The notes under the pieces are model-generated. The model saw nothing but the letters and a program-made list of their open reading frames with translations. It was not told where the DNA came from and ran no database searches. Made by a program: the position numbers and the translations under genes. This document shows positions 1 to 6,830 of a DNA stretch of 44,443 bases, one piece after another. Each line of letters starts with the position of its first letter. Within the stretch, counting starts at the first letter, position 1. The DNA is from an uncultured Porphyromonadaceae bacterium. Lineage in GTDB: Bacteria > Bacteroidota > Bacteroidia > Bacteroidales > Muribaculaceae. Location: the NCBI GenBank assembly GCA_900548705.1, contig URLF01000008.1, positions 1-44,443 of the forward strand, read 5' to 3'.

Positions 1-1809
1 CTCGCCACACACCGTGGATATGACGCTGACCATCCCCGCGTTGTCGGTGATGTCGGCAAGGCCGGTGTGTCGATCTGCTCGATAGAGGACATGAAGGTGC
101 TCTTCGACGGAATCCCCCTGAATAAGATGTCCGTCTCGATGACAATGAACGGCGCGGTGCTTCCTGTGCTCGCCTTCTACATCAACGCCGGTCTCGAACA
201 GGGCGCGAAACTCGAAGAGATGGCCGGTACCATCCAGAACGACATCCTCAAGGAGTTCATGGTGCGTAACACCTACATCTATCCTCCTGAGTTCTCGATG
301 CGTATCATCGCCGACATCTTCGAGTACACCTCGCAGAACATGCCCAAGTTCAACTCGATTTCAATCTCCGGCTACCATATGCAGGAGGCTGGTGCGACTT
401 GCGACATCGAGCTTGCATACACCCTCGCCGACGGTCTTGAATACCTCCGCGCAGGTGTGAACGCGGGCATGGACATCGACACCTTCGCCCCCCGTCTGAG
501 CTTCTTCTGGGCCATCGGTATGAACTTCTTCATGGAGGTTGCCAAGATGCGCGCCGCCCGTATGCTCTGGGCCAAGATTGTCAGCCAGTTCAACCCCAAG
601 AACCCCAAATCCCTCGCTCTGCGTACCCACTCCCAGACTTCCGGATGGTCGCTCACCGAGCAGGATCCCTTCAACAACGTCGGCCGTACATGTATCGAGG
701 CCATGGGTGCAGCCTTGGGACATACTCAGTCGCTCCACACTAACGCGCTTGACGAGGCTATCGCCCTGCCTACCGACTTCTCGGCACGTATTGCCCGTAA
801 CACCCAGATTTACATCCAGGAGGAGACCAAGGTCTGCAAGGAAATCGACCCCTGGGCAGGTTCCTACTATGTGGAGTCGCTCACCAATGAAATCGCCCAC
901 CGCGCATGGGAGCATATCCAGGAAATCGAGAAGCTCGGCGGTATGGCCAAGGCTATCGAGACCGGTCTGCCCAAGCTCCGTATCGAGGAGGCAGCCGCCC
1001 GCACCCAGGCCCGCATCGACTCTGGCCGTCAGACCATCGTCGGTATCAACAAATACCGCCTCGACCATGAGGATCCCATCGACATCCTTGAGATTGACAA
1101 CACCGAGGTGCGCAACGAGCAGGTTGCCCGTCTGGTAGAGCTGCGCAAAGACCGCGACGAAGAGGCCGTGAAGAAGGCACTCGCCGCAATCACCGAATGT
1201 GTCCGCACCGGTGAAGGCAATCTCCTTGACCTCGCTGTCAAGGCTGCCGGAGTCCGTGCGTCTCTCGGCGAGATTTCCGATGCCTGCGAAGAGGTCGTGG
1301 GCCGTTACAAAGCTGTCATCAGAACAATTTCAGGCGTGTACTCCAACGAAACCAAGAATGATCCCGACTTCCTCCGCGCCCGCAAGATGGTCGAGGAATT
1401 CGCCAAACGTGAGGGCCGTCAGCCCCGTATCATGATTGCCAAGATGGGTCAGGACGGCCATGACCGTGGCGCTAAGGTTGTTGCCACCGGTTATGCCGAC
1501 TGCGGATTCGATGTCGACATGGGCCCGCTGTTCCAGACTCCCGCCGAGGCCGCCCGCCAGGCTGTCGAGAATGACGTGCATATCCTCGGAGTCTCCTCGC
1601 TTGCCGCCGGTCACAAGACCCTCATACCCCAGGTAATCGAGGAACTCAAGAAGCTTGGCCGCGACGACATCATGGTCACCGCCGGAGGTGTCATCCCCGC
1701 CCAGGACTATGACTTCCTCTACCGCGCAGGTGTCGCTGCCATCTTCGGCCCCGGCACACGCATCCCCGCCTCTGCCATCCGCATGCTGGAAATCCTCGAA
1801 GGAGAATAA
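1..1809 (+). CDS. mutB: Methylmalonyl-CoA mutase large (catalytic) subunit, 5'-truncated by window edge
   Basis: Converts succinyl-CoA and (R)-methylmalonyl-CoA with adenosylcobalamin, the step feeding the succinate-to-propionate pathway of gut Bacteroidales. The frame is open from base 1 (Leu-Ala-Thr-His-Arg-Gly-Tyr), so the gene starts upstream; a GTG at 67 is internal. The window holds 602 codons of a family usually near 715, so about 110 N-terminal residues are missing. The TIM-barrel part includes HRGYDADHPRVVGDVGKAG. The C-terminal B12-binding domain has the DxHxxG signature (DGHDRG, cobalt-ligand His at 1459-1461) and a later SSLAAGH segment. The stop is TAA at 1807. The small subunit (mutA) is expected just upstream, outside the window. 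No cobalamin riboswitch is visible because the 5' side is cut off. Confidence 0.97.
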   Translation, partial: LATHRGYDADHPRVVGDVGKAGVSICSIEDMKVLFDGIPLNKMSVSMTMNGAVLPVLAFYINAGLEQGAKLEEMAGTIQNDILKEFMVRNTYIYPPEFSMRIIADIFEYTSQNMPKFNSISISGYHMQEAGATCDIELAYTLADGLEYLRAGVNAGMDIDTFAPRLSFFWAIGMNFFMEVAKMRAARMLWAKIVSQFNPKNPKSLALRTHSQTSGWSLTEQDPFNNVGRTCIEAMGAALGHTQSLHTNALDEAIALPTDFSARIARNTQIYIQEETKVCKEIDPWAGSYYVESLTNEIAHRAWEHIQEIEKLGGMAKAIETGLPKLRIEEAAARTQARIDSGRQTIVGINKYRLDHEDPIDILEIDNTEVRNEQVARLVELRKDRDEEAVKKALAAITECVRTGEGNLLDLAVKAAGVRASLGEISDACEEVVGRYKAVIRTISGVYSNETKNDPDFLRARKMVEEFAKREGRQPRIMIAKMGQDGHDRGAKVVATGYADCGFDVDMGPLFQTPAEAARQAVENDVHILGVSSLAAGHKTLIPQVIEELKKLGRDDIMVTAGGVIPAQDYDFLYRAGVAAIFGPGTRIPASAIRMLEILEGE

Positions 1810-1852
1810 GATTCCGCAGACGCGCCGTCTCTCGGAAACCGTCTCACGGAAC

Positions 1853-1891
1853 CTCTCACGCAGATTCCGCAGATACGCAGATTTCCCGCAG
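1853..1891 (-). repeat. Inverted copy of the 39-40 bp 'GCGAGAAATCTG' repeat
   Basis: Read on the minus strand this stretch matches, with a few changes, the repeat found in plus orientation at 2099-2137, 2287-2326 and 2369-2408 (core GAAATCTGCnAATCTGCGG, then AATCTGCGTGAGA). It lies in the gene-free block after mutB and is the only inverted copy. It contains three units of the 9-nt module CAGATTnCG. Confidence 0.7.
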
Positions 1892-1950
1892 ATATATAGC
1901 GATTCAATGATTATAGCCATTCGACAGATTAAACTTTAATCCTCGTATTT

Positions 1951-2137
1951 CTAATCAAAAGTCTCGCAGATTACACAGATTACGCAGAAGCCATCCGGAA
2001 ACCCCCCAATGGAATCCGGATGGCCTCTGCGTAATCTGTGTAATCTGCGAGACTTTCTCCATCCAATTCGCATCAATCTCTCCCCAATCAAAACAACCCG
2101 CGAGAAATCTGCGAATCTGCGGAATCTGCGTGAGACC
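1951..2137 (+). repeat. Composite tandem repeat, copy 1 (about 190 bp period)
   Basis: Starts CTAATCAAA, runs through a long palindrome (1959-2055), then a 79-bp unit (2059-2137: CCATCCAATTCGCATCAATC followed by the GCGAGAAATCTG core and ending TGAGACC). The same order recurs from 2143, giving a repeat period of 192 bp. No open frame with protein-like character is present; the short frames here just translate the repeat. Confidence 0.85.
1959..2055. repeat. Long palindrome P1, 41-bp arms
   Basis: Arms 1959-1999 and 2015-2055 are inverted copies with one difference (A/G, wobble-compatible) and a 15-nt spacer. Each arm carries CAGATTACACAGATTACGCA. As RNA or single-stranded DNA it would form a very stable hairpin. 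It matches P3 at 6831-6931 in stem sequence but not in spacer sequence. Confidence 0.95.
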
Positions 2138-2142
2138 CTCCT

Positions 2143-2326
2143 CTAATCAAAGGTCTCACAGATTACACAGATTACACAGAAACCTTTCCGCCCCCACATA
2201 GAATCCGGATGGCCTCTGCGTAATCTGTGTAATCTGCGAGACTTTATCCATCCAATTCGCATCAATCTCTCCTCAATCAAAACAATCCGCGAGAAATCTG
2301 CAAATCTGCGGAATCTGCGTGAGACC
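2143..2326 (+). repeat. Composite tandem repeat, copy 2
   Basis: Begins CTAATCAAAGGTCTCACAG (compare CTAATCAAAAGTCTCGCAG at 1951), contains the degenerate palindrome P2 (2151-2244) and the 79-bp unit (2248-2326). Most differences from copy 1 are in the left palindrome arm and its spacer. Confidence 0.85.
2151..2244. repeat. Long palindrome P2, degenerate left arm
   Basis: The right arm 2204-2244 is identical to the right arm of P1; the left arm 2151-2190 keeps the outer part (CTCACAGATTACACAGATTA) but has diverged at the inner end (AACCTTTCCG instead of GGCCATCCGG). The hairpin would therefore pair for about 30 bp with an enlarged loop. Confidence 0.85.
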
Positions 2327-2330
2327 GTCT

Positions 2331-2408
2331 CCATACAATTCGCATCAATCTCCCCCAATCAAAGCAATCCGCGAGAAATCTGCAAATCTGCGGAATCTGC
2401 GTGAGACC
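2331..2408 (+). repeat. Third copy of the 78-79 bp repeat unit, without palindrome
   Basis: Starts CCATACAATTCGCATCAATC and ends with the GCGAGAAATCTGCAAATCTG core and GTGAGACC. It follows directly after the copy ending at 2326, so the 79-bp unit can duplicate without the palindrome. It ends about 17 bp before the promoter of the next gene. Confidence 0.85.
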
Positions 2409-2424
2409 TTTCGGGGCCAATCTG

Positions 2425-2455
2425 TTGACTCTGTGGAATCTTTTCTGTAACTTTG
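2425..2455 (+). promoter_or_regulatory. Bacteroidota-type promoter for the substrate-binding protein
   Basis: TTGAC at 2425-2429 and the -7 box TAACTTTG at 2448-2455, 18 nt apart. The box ends only 7 nt before the ATG at 2463, so the predicted transcript has almost no 5' leader. Confidence 0.7.
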
Positions 2456-2462
2456 CGACATT

Positions 2463-3245
2463 ATGGGATACAGGAAACTTGAAGTGAAGAAAGGAGCCAT
2501 GGCGATGTACGTCATATTGCTGGCAGTGGCCCTTGGCCTTATGCTGACCGCCAGGCAATGTTCCACAAAAAGAATCGGTGAACGCCCCGATGACATTGCC
2601 GGTGGAGACACACTGAATGTCGCCATCGAAATCTCCCCCACAGGGCTGTCACTGGCGGGGGATACATTGTCGGGCACCTATTACGACCTATTGCGGGACA
2701 TCTGCCGTCGTCACAACCAACCCGTGAAGTTCCATCCCTACACCCGTCTTGAAGACGCGCTCCAATGGCTTGACGAGGGGCGTTGCCGCCTCATTGTCGG
2801 CGACCTTCCCGTGACCGCCGAGATGCGCGACCGTCTCATATTCGTAAACCCTGTAGGGGTAGACAAACAGGTGCTGGTGCAACTTGCCGACACCACCGGA
2901 AACGCCGTCAGAACCCAGATTGACCTTGCCGGAAAGACGGTCTATGTGCCCAAAGAGTCACCCTACATACAGCGGCTCCGCAACCTCTCCCACGAAATCG
3001 GTGACACAATCTATATCATCGAAAACGCCGAATATTCCCCCGAACAACTCGTGATACTCACCGCCCTCGGGGAAATTCCCCGCGCCGTTGTCAACCGCGC
3101 CACCGCCGAGTCGTTCCGCGACCGCTACCCGTCCCTCGACCTCTCGGTCAACATCTCATTCAACCAGTTCCAGTCCTGGGCCCTCGCCCCCCGCGACTCC
3201 CTCCTGCGCGACTCCCTCAACCTCTGGCTCGGCAAACAACAGTAA
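2463..3245 (+). CDS. Membrane-anchored periplasmic substrate-binding protein (SBP_bac_3-like)
   Basis: 260 residues with a short basic N-terminus, one hydrophobic segment (about residues 14-30, MYVILLAVALGLMLTA) and a type-3 extracellular solute-binding fold (LNVAIEIS..., GTYYDLLRDI, DALQWLDEGRCRLIVGDLP, FVNPVGVDKQVLVQ). Such domains bind amino acids or other small solutes, or form the regulatory half of MltF-like lytic transglycosylases; no transglycosylase domain follows. No ABC permease or ATPase is adjacent, so the ligand and partner are unknown. The start is uncertain: ATG 2463 sits 7 nt after the promoter box (leaderless), whereas ATG 2499 and ATG 2505 follow an AAGGAG at 2491-2496 (8 nt before 2505). 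No lipobox is evident around the Cys after the hydrophobic stretch. Confidence 0.8.
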   Translation: MGYRKLEVKKGAMAMYVILLAVALGLMLTARQCSTKRIGERPDDIAGGDTLNVAIEISPTGLSLAGDTLSGTYYDLLRDICRRHNQPVKFHPYTRLEDALQWLDEGRCRLIVGDLPVTAEMRDRLIFVNPVGVDKQVLVQLADTTGNAVRTQIDLAGKTVYVPKESPYIQRLRNLSHEIGDTIYIIENAEYSPEQLVILTALGEIPRAVVNRATAESFRDRYPSLDLSVNISFNQFQSWALAPRDSLLRDSLNLWLGKQQ

Positions 3246-3263
3246 AGAAAGCAACGTAAAAAC

Positions 3264-3293
3264 TTGCGTAGTCTGTAAATTGTTGTAATTTTG
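3264..3293 (+). promoter_or_regulatory. Promoter of the MNT nucleotidyltransferase
   Basis: TTG at 3264-3266 and -7 box TAATTTTG at 3286-3293, 19 nt apart; the start codon is at 3311. Confidence 0.6.
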
Positions 3294-3310
3294 CAGATAT
3301 TTATGGAGCT

Positions 3311-3607
3311 ATGCGAACAAAACAGGATTATTTGGAAATATTATCTCGTGAATCCGTGACACTACGAGATGAATTTGGCGTAAAAAGCTTGCGCCTGTTC
3401 GGTTCTGTGGCGCGGGGAGAGCAGACCACCAACAGCGATGTTGATGTGTGTGTTGATATGTCTCCGAAGATGTTCCTGGTCATACGTCTCAAACGCTATC
3501 TTGAAGCCGTTCTTGGAACCTCCGTCGATGTTGTCAGGTTGCATAAACATATGAACCCATTTTTAAAAGGTGAAATTGATCGAGATGGAATCGTCATTTT
3601 CCAGTAA
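3311..3607 (+). CDS. MNT-domain nucleotidyltransferase (MntA-type antitoxin family)
   Basis: A 98-residue minimal nucleotidyltransferase. It carries the catalytic signature GSx10DxD: GSVARGE followed by TTNSDVD, with a third acidic residue in the SVDVVRL strand. In characterised MntA/HepT pairs the MNT protein transfers AMP to the HEPN RNase and silences it; small MNT proteins of this type are typically encoded just before, and overlapping, a HEPN gene. Here a reading frame resembling a HEPN N-terminus overlaps the 3' end by 23 nt but stops after 32 codons (3585-3683). The length is normal for the family and the active site looks intact. It has its own promoter (3264-3293), and the segment is AT-richer than the flanking core genes. 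The family is well supported; a present-day antitoxin role is doubtful because the partner is broken. Confidence 0.88.
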   Translation: MRTKQDYLEILSRESVTLRDEFGVKSLRLFGSVARGEQTTNSDVDVCVDMSPKMFLVIRLKRYLEAVLGTSVDVVRLHKHMNPFLKGEIDRDGIVIFQ

Positions 3608-3683
3608 TCCCCTTGTGGTGAATATCCTGCGGCAGATTAAAGATGCATTGAGCCAATTGTTAATGAAAAATAATAAGTTTTGA
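3585..3683 (+). pseudogene. Truncated HepT/HEPN partner remnant (32 codons)
   Basis: Starts ATG at 3585 inside the MNT gene and reads MESSFSSNPLVVNILRQIKD, then ALSQLLMKNNKF and TGA at 3681. The pattern (...ILRQIKDALSQLL) resembles helix 1 of HepT-like RNases, which are usually about 110-120 residues and carry a C-terminal Rx4-6H motif. That motif is absent here. The following bases form a transcription terminator (3696-3737), so nothing of the rest remains. It could instead be a chance overlap frame; the overlap geometry and helix pattern favour a remnant. Confidence 0.5.
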
Positions 3684-3695
3684 TGACATAAAATA

Positions 3696-3737
3696 ACCGC
3701 CGTTGATACCTTTGGGTAAAAACGGCGGTCTTATTTT
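3696..3737. terminator. Bidirectional intrinsic terminator
   Basis: Stem ACCGCCGTT (3696-3704) / AACGGCGGT (3721-3729) with a T-rich run after it (CTTATTTT) and A-rich DNA before it, so it can serve the MNT gene on the plus strand and the minus-strand gene ending at 3742. Confidence 0.8.
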
Positions 3738-3741
3738 GGGG

Positions 3742-4104
3742 TCAGCTTATGGTCAGGGAGTGGTAGTAGGGGCGGTAGGAGAGGAGCAGGGAGGTCAGGC
3801 GACCCAGATGTAATTGCTGTTGCTCGAAATCAGGGGCGGCGCACCAGTTTGACAACAGGCCCGGTATAACAACTACGGTGTTTCCATCCACAAATAATCC
3901 GAAACAGACATCTTTTCCCTCTTCGTCATACTGACCCGAAGATGGGGTGTGGAAAATGACCGTCTTTTGAGTATTGTTTGGGGTCGCAATCTGGTTGGCG
4001 TTCCAGCTCTTGAATTTCCTATTCTCCACATTAGATAAAATCTTTGCTTTAAGAAGTGTTGCCAGCGATGGCGAATCGCATTTCAGGTAAATTTTCATCA
4101 GCAT
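3742..4104 (-). CDS. Orphan hypothetical protein, 120 aa
   Basis: Not recognised. The frame reads MLMKIYLKCDSPSLATLLKA and continues with SNVENRKFKSWNANQIATP, a β-rich middle (KDVCFGLFVDGNTVVVIPGL) and a Gln/Leu-rich C-terminus. There is no signal peptide, transmembrane segment or known motif. Met3 (4098) is an alternative start. Its 3' end abuts a bidirectional terminator, which supports it as a transcribed unit, and its composition is AT-richer than the core genes nearby. The alternating hydrophobic pattern looks protein-like. No exact Bacteroidota promoter box was found upstream on the minus strand. It could be a small cytosolic protein acquired together with the MNT/HEPN unit; no function is proposed. 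Confidence 0.6.
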   Translation of the reverse strand: MLMKIYLKCDSPSLATLLKAKILSNVENRKFKSWNANQIATPNNTQKTVIFHTPSSGQYDEEGKDVCFGLFVDGNTVVVIPGLLSNWCAAPDFEQQQLHLGRLTSLLLSYRPYYHSLTIS

Positions 4105-4258
4105 AATAAAATGAATTTATATAGTTGCGGAATTTTGACAGTCAAATGTTAACCCTTCATATTGTTTAATGCGAAAACTATGTCAAGAGTTCAACGGACG
4201 GCTTAAATTACGGAGAATTTCGGCAATGATAGTTCGCAAAAATTTAACACTGTAACCA

Positions 4259-4288
4259 TTGTGTTTACCCTCATTTTCCGTAACTTTG
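4259..4288 (+). promoter_or_regulatory. Promoter of the modular secreted protein
   Basis: TTG at 4259-4261 and -7 box TAACTTTG at 4281-4288, spaced 19 nt. It leaves a 5' leader of roughly 75 nt before the ATG at 4370. The rest of the 265-bp gap (4105-4369) is AT-rich and shows no other clear element apart from a short TTTGAC-A-GTCAAA palindrome near 4134-4146. Confidence 0.75.
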
Positions 4289-4369
4289 CCATCACTAAAA
4301 CTTCTATGTTTCCCAGAGGGCGAAACAATCTTTAACCAATTATACTAAAACTTTCAAATCAAACAACTT

Positions 4370-6781
4370 ATGAAAAAACTGCTACTCTTAATGGTTGCAG
4401 GTGTTATGGCTGTGATGACGTCATCCGCCGCCACCTGGTCATCTGCACCTACGAGTGCTTCGGGATGGGATGCTGTTATGAGTCCCAGTTCCAGTACAAC
4501 TACAATTGCCCCTACGACCTGGAAGGACTCGTCCGCCTCTCCTGATGTCGCTTGGTCTTTAGATTACACATGGCAGACGGATGGCAAAGTTTATTATTCA
4601 AGAGGTAAAAATGGACTTCAGTTTGGTTCTGGAAGTGCAGGAGTGAAAGGAATGACGATTTCTTCCGAAGACTTTTCAGGTACAATTTCTAAGGTTACGT
4701 TGAAAGGAGCAAAGTCTAACGGCTCTGCGAAAATTTCAGTGAAAGTTGGTGAGTCTGAATTTACAATCAACGATTCCCAATCAAAAACATTATTAACTAC
4801 AGCGGCTGACTGTGAATTTACTGGAAATGGTTCTGGTAAAATAGAGATAATATTATCTGATAATGCAAATGGTAAATACATAGGATTTACTGGATTGGAA
4901 GTTGTCTATGAAGAATCCTTTGTAACTCCTACTTTAGGTGACATCACTGTCACCTACGGGGCGAATGCGACCCCCGTTGTTCAGGATGAAACTCTTGAAG
5001 GTATTGTAGAGGGCACTGTCTTTACATTCTCTGCTGAAAATGCAGAATCAATTATTGTGACAAATTCTGAAAATACTACCATTGCACAGGGTTTCACCAC
5101 TGCTGAATGGACTGCTACAGTGACCGAGGGTGAAGAACTGACAGTAACTGCAAAACTGGGAGATGCACAGAAAACCTTCTCCTTTATGGTGGAAGTTGTT
5201 GAGGCTCCTAAACCTGTTCTCGGTGATATTGTTGTCACCTATGGTGATGGAATCAATGTGGAAAATGGGACCTTGGAGGGGCTTTCAGTTCAGACAGGAA
5301 CTACGTTCTATATTTCCGCCACAAATGCCACTCATATCAGCGCAGAACGTTGTTCAGACGAAACGATTGTAGTAGATGTGGATTCAGATAATGCATCCTG
5401 GACTTTCAATGAAGTTCAAGAGATGGAGGGATTGACTATTACCGCTACAAACGGAGTCGATACCAAGACCTTTGAATTCTTATTGGAGATAACCGAAGCT
5501 CCTAAACCTGAACTCGGTAACCTCGTTGTTACTTATGGTGACGGAATTCAAGTGAACGAAGATGATGAGATTTCGGTAGAGGTTGGTACGACATTCACCT
5601 TCTCAGCTGAAAATGCCACAAACATCAAAGTCGAGAGTTTTATGGAATCTTTGGTTGTGGTGAATGAAAATGCAAATTCCGCAACCTGGACTCCTGAGTC
5701 TGCATTTGAGCAGGATGGTTTCACCGTTACCGCAACTGATGGAACTGACAGCAAAACTTTGACATTCCTCCTGACTGTAACAGAGCCAGTCAAGCCGGCA
5801 AATGAATTCGTGAAAGTGACCTCTCTCGACCAACTTAATGAGGCTAATACATATGTGATTATCGGCACTTCAGGTGGAGTTTTTTATGGCGCAGGTAAAA
5901 ATTCCTTGAATGCTGCAGATGCTTCTGGTAATAACCGTCAGGCATATGTGGTGTCTGTTGCCAATGACAAAGCTACCGTTGATCTTGATAAAGTTGATGT
6001 ATTCAGTTTGGTCAAGAATGGAGATAACTGGTATATAAAAACTGGCACAGGAATGTATCTTAATAATTCAGATGAAGCGAACAAAAATAAGCTGTTGACG
6101 GAAGAGACTCCTCAGGATGTTGCCATTTCATTAACAACGCAGAAGAATGCGACAATACAATTCCTAAATGGGAAAGAGACATCGCGTGCATATCTGCGAT
6201 TTAATTCTGCCAATAGTTCGGGCCCGATTTTTGGCTGCTATGTCGCATCTGGTCAAAATTCAGTAGCTCTTTATTATAAAGAGGGAGAAGTGGTTTCGCA
6301 GCCCGAAGTTCCCACATTTGACCAGATGGAAGATGTTGCTACAAAGGTTTCTATGACATCGACCAAGGGTGAGCTTCATGTCTGGACTATGGAGTATGAC
6401 AAAGACGGCAAGCTTGTAAAAGAGAATGGTGAGGAGAAGCCAGTTTCAATTATGGCAAAAGCACCTGCTGATGACAAGACATGGACCAACAAGGTTGCCG
6501 ATGAGGGTGTGACATATGAAATCGATGTACCTACCACCGATGGCAATTATCTGACTATCCGTGCTAAGTCTGTCCTCAACGGGCTGCATTCCGAAGAGCT
6601 TGTGAAGAACGTTGATGCCTCCGGTAATGTGATTTCCGGCGTGGAGGGTGTTGTTGCTGATGACGAGAATGCTCCTGTTGAATACTTCAACCTGCAGGGT
6701 GTGCGCGTTGCCGCTGACCAGCCTGGAATCTATATCCGTCGCCAGGGCAGCAAGGTGGAGAAGGTTTCCATCGCCCGTTGA
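4370..6781 (+). CDS. Large modular secreted protein with three Ig-like repeats and T9SS-like C-terminal tail
   Basis: 803 residues. A classical signal peptide (residues 1-21) precedes an N-terminal β-rich domain (about 22-180, ending KYIGFTGLEVVYE). Then come three roughly 95-residue repeats starting near residues 184, 283 and 380, each opening LGDIxVTYGxG / LGNLVVTYGDG and ending in a FxFxLEITEAPKP-type linker. Next is a domain starting FVKVTSLDQLNEANTYVIIG (about 481-650), then a short domain and the tail EYFNLQGVRV...GIYIRRQGSKVEKV. That tail resembles type A C-terminal sorting domains of the type IX secretion system and is frequent in Muribaculaceae and Prevotella. No catalytic motif was recognised, so a surface adhesin or binding role is inferred. 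Codon use is AT-richer than in the neighbours. It is monocistronic, with its own promoter, and ends before a small hairpin and palindrome P3. Confidence 0.85.
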   Translation: MKKLLLLMVAGVMAVMTSSAATWSSAPTSASGWDAVMSPSSSTTTIAPTTWKDSSASPDVAWSLDYTWQTDGKVYYSRGKNGLQFGSGSAGVKGMTISSEDFSGTISKVTLKGAKSNGSAKISVKVGESEFTINDSQSKTLLTTAADCEFTGNGSGKIEIILSDNANGKYIGFTGLEVVYEESFVTPTLGDITVTYGANATPVVQDETLEGIVEGTVFTFSAENAESIIVTNSENTTIAQGFTTAEWTATVTEGEELTVTAKLGDAQKTFSFMVEVVEAPKPVLGDIVVTYGDGINVENGTLEGLSVQTGTTFYISATNATHISAERCSDETIVVDVDSDNASWTFNEVQEMEGLTITATNGVDTKTFEFLLEITEAPKPELGNLVVTYGDGIQVNEDDEISVEVGTTFTFSAENATNIKVESFMESLVVVNENANSATWTPESAFEQDGFTVTATDGTDSKTLTFLLTVTEPVKPANEFVKVTSLDQLNEANTYVIIGTSGGVFYGAGKNSLNAADASGNNRQAYVVSVANDKATVDLDKVDVFSLVKNGDNWYIKTGTGMYLNNSDEANKNKLLTEETPQDVAISLTTQKNATIQFLNGKETSRAYLRFNSANSSGPIFGCYVASGQNSVALYYKEGEVVSQPEVPTFDQMEDVATKVSMTSTKGELHVWTMEYDKDGKLVKENGEEKPVSIMAKAPADDKTWTNKVADEGVTYEIDVPTTDGNYLTIRAKSVLNGLHSEELVKNVDASGNVISGVEGVVADDENAPVEYFNLQGVRVAADQPGIYIRRQGSKVEKVSIAR

Positions 6782-6802
6782 CATATTTGACTGAAATCCG
6801 TC

Positions 6803-6821
6803 GCTGATTGCGTTAATCAGC
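6803..6821 (+). terminator. Small hairpin after the secreted-protein gene
   Basis: GCTGATT (6803-6809) / AATCAGC (6815-6821), followed by AGATATAAAAATC; it lacks a proper T-run. It may act with the long palindrome right after it. Confidence 0.35.
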
Positions 6822-6830
6822 AGATATAAA

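Noticed and set aside
1951..2408. CRISPR-like array
   Set aside because: Repeat units are about 79-190 bp and themselves palindromic, with no unique spacers of regular size and no cas genes.
2143..2677. Overlapping minus-strand frames in the repeat block, with Arg/Phe-rich translations such as SRRFRRFADFSRI
   Set aside because: They translate the 9-nt repeat module; the period of nine keeps the frame open. Nothing suggests real proteins.
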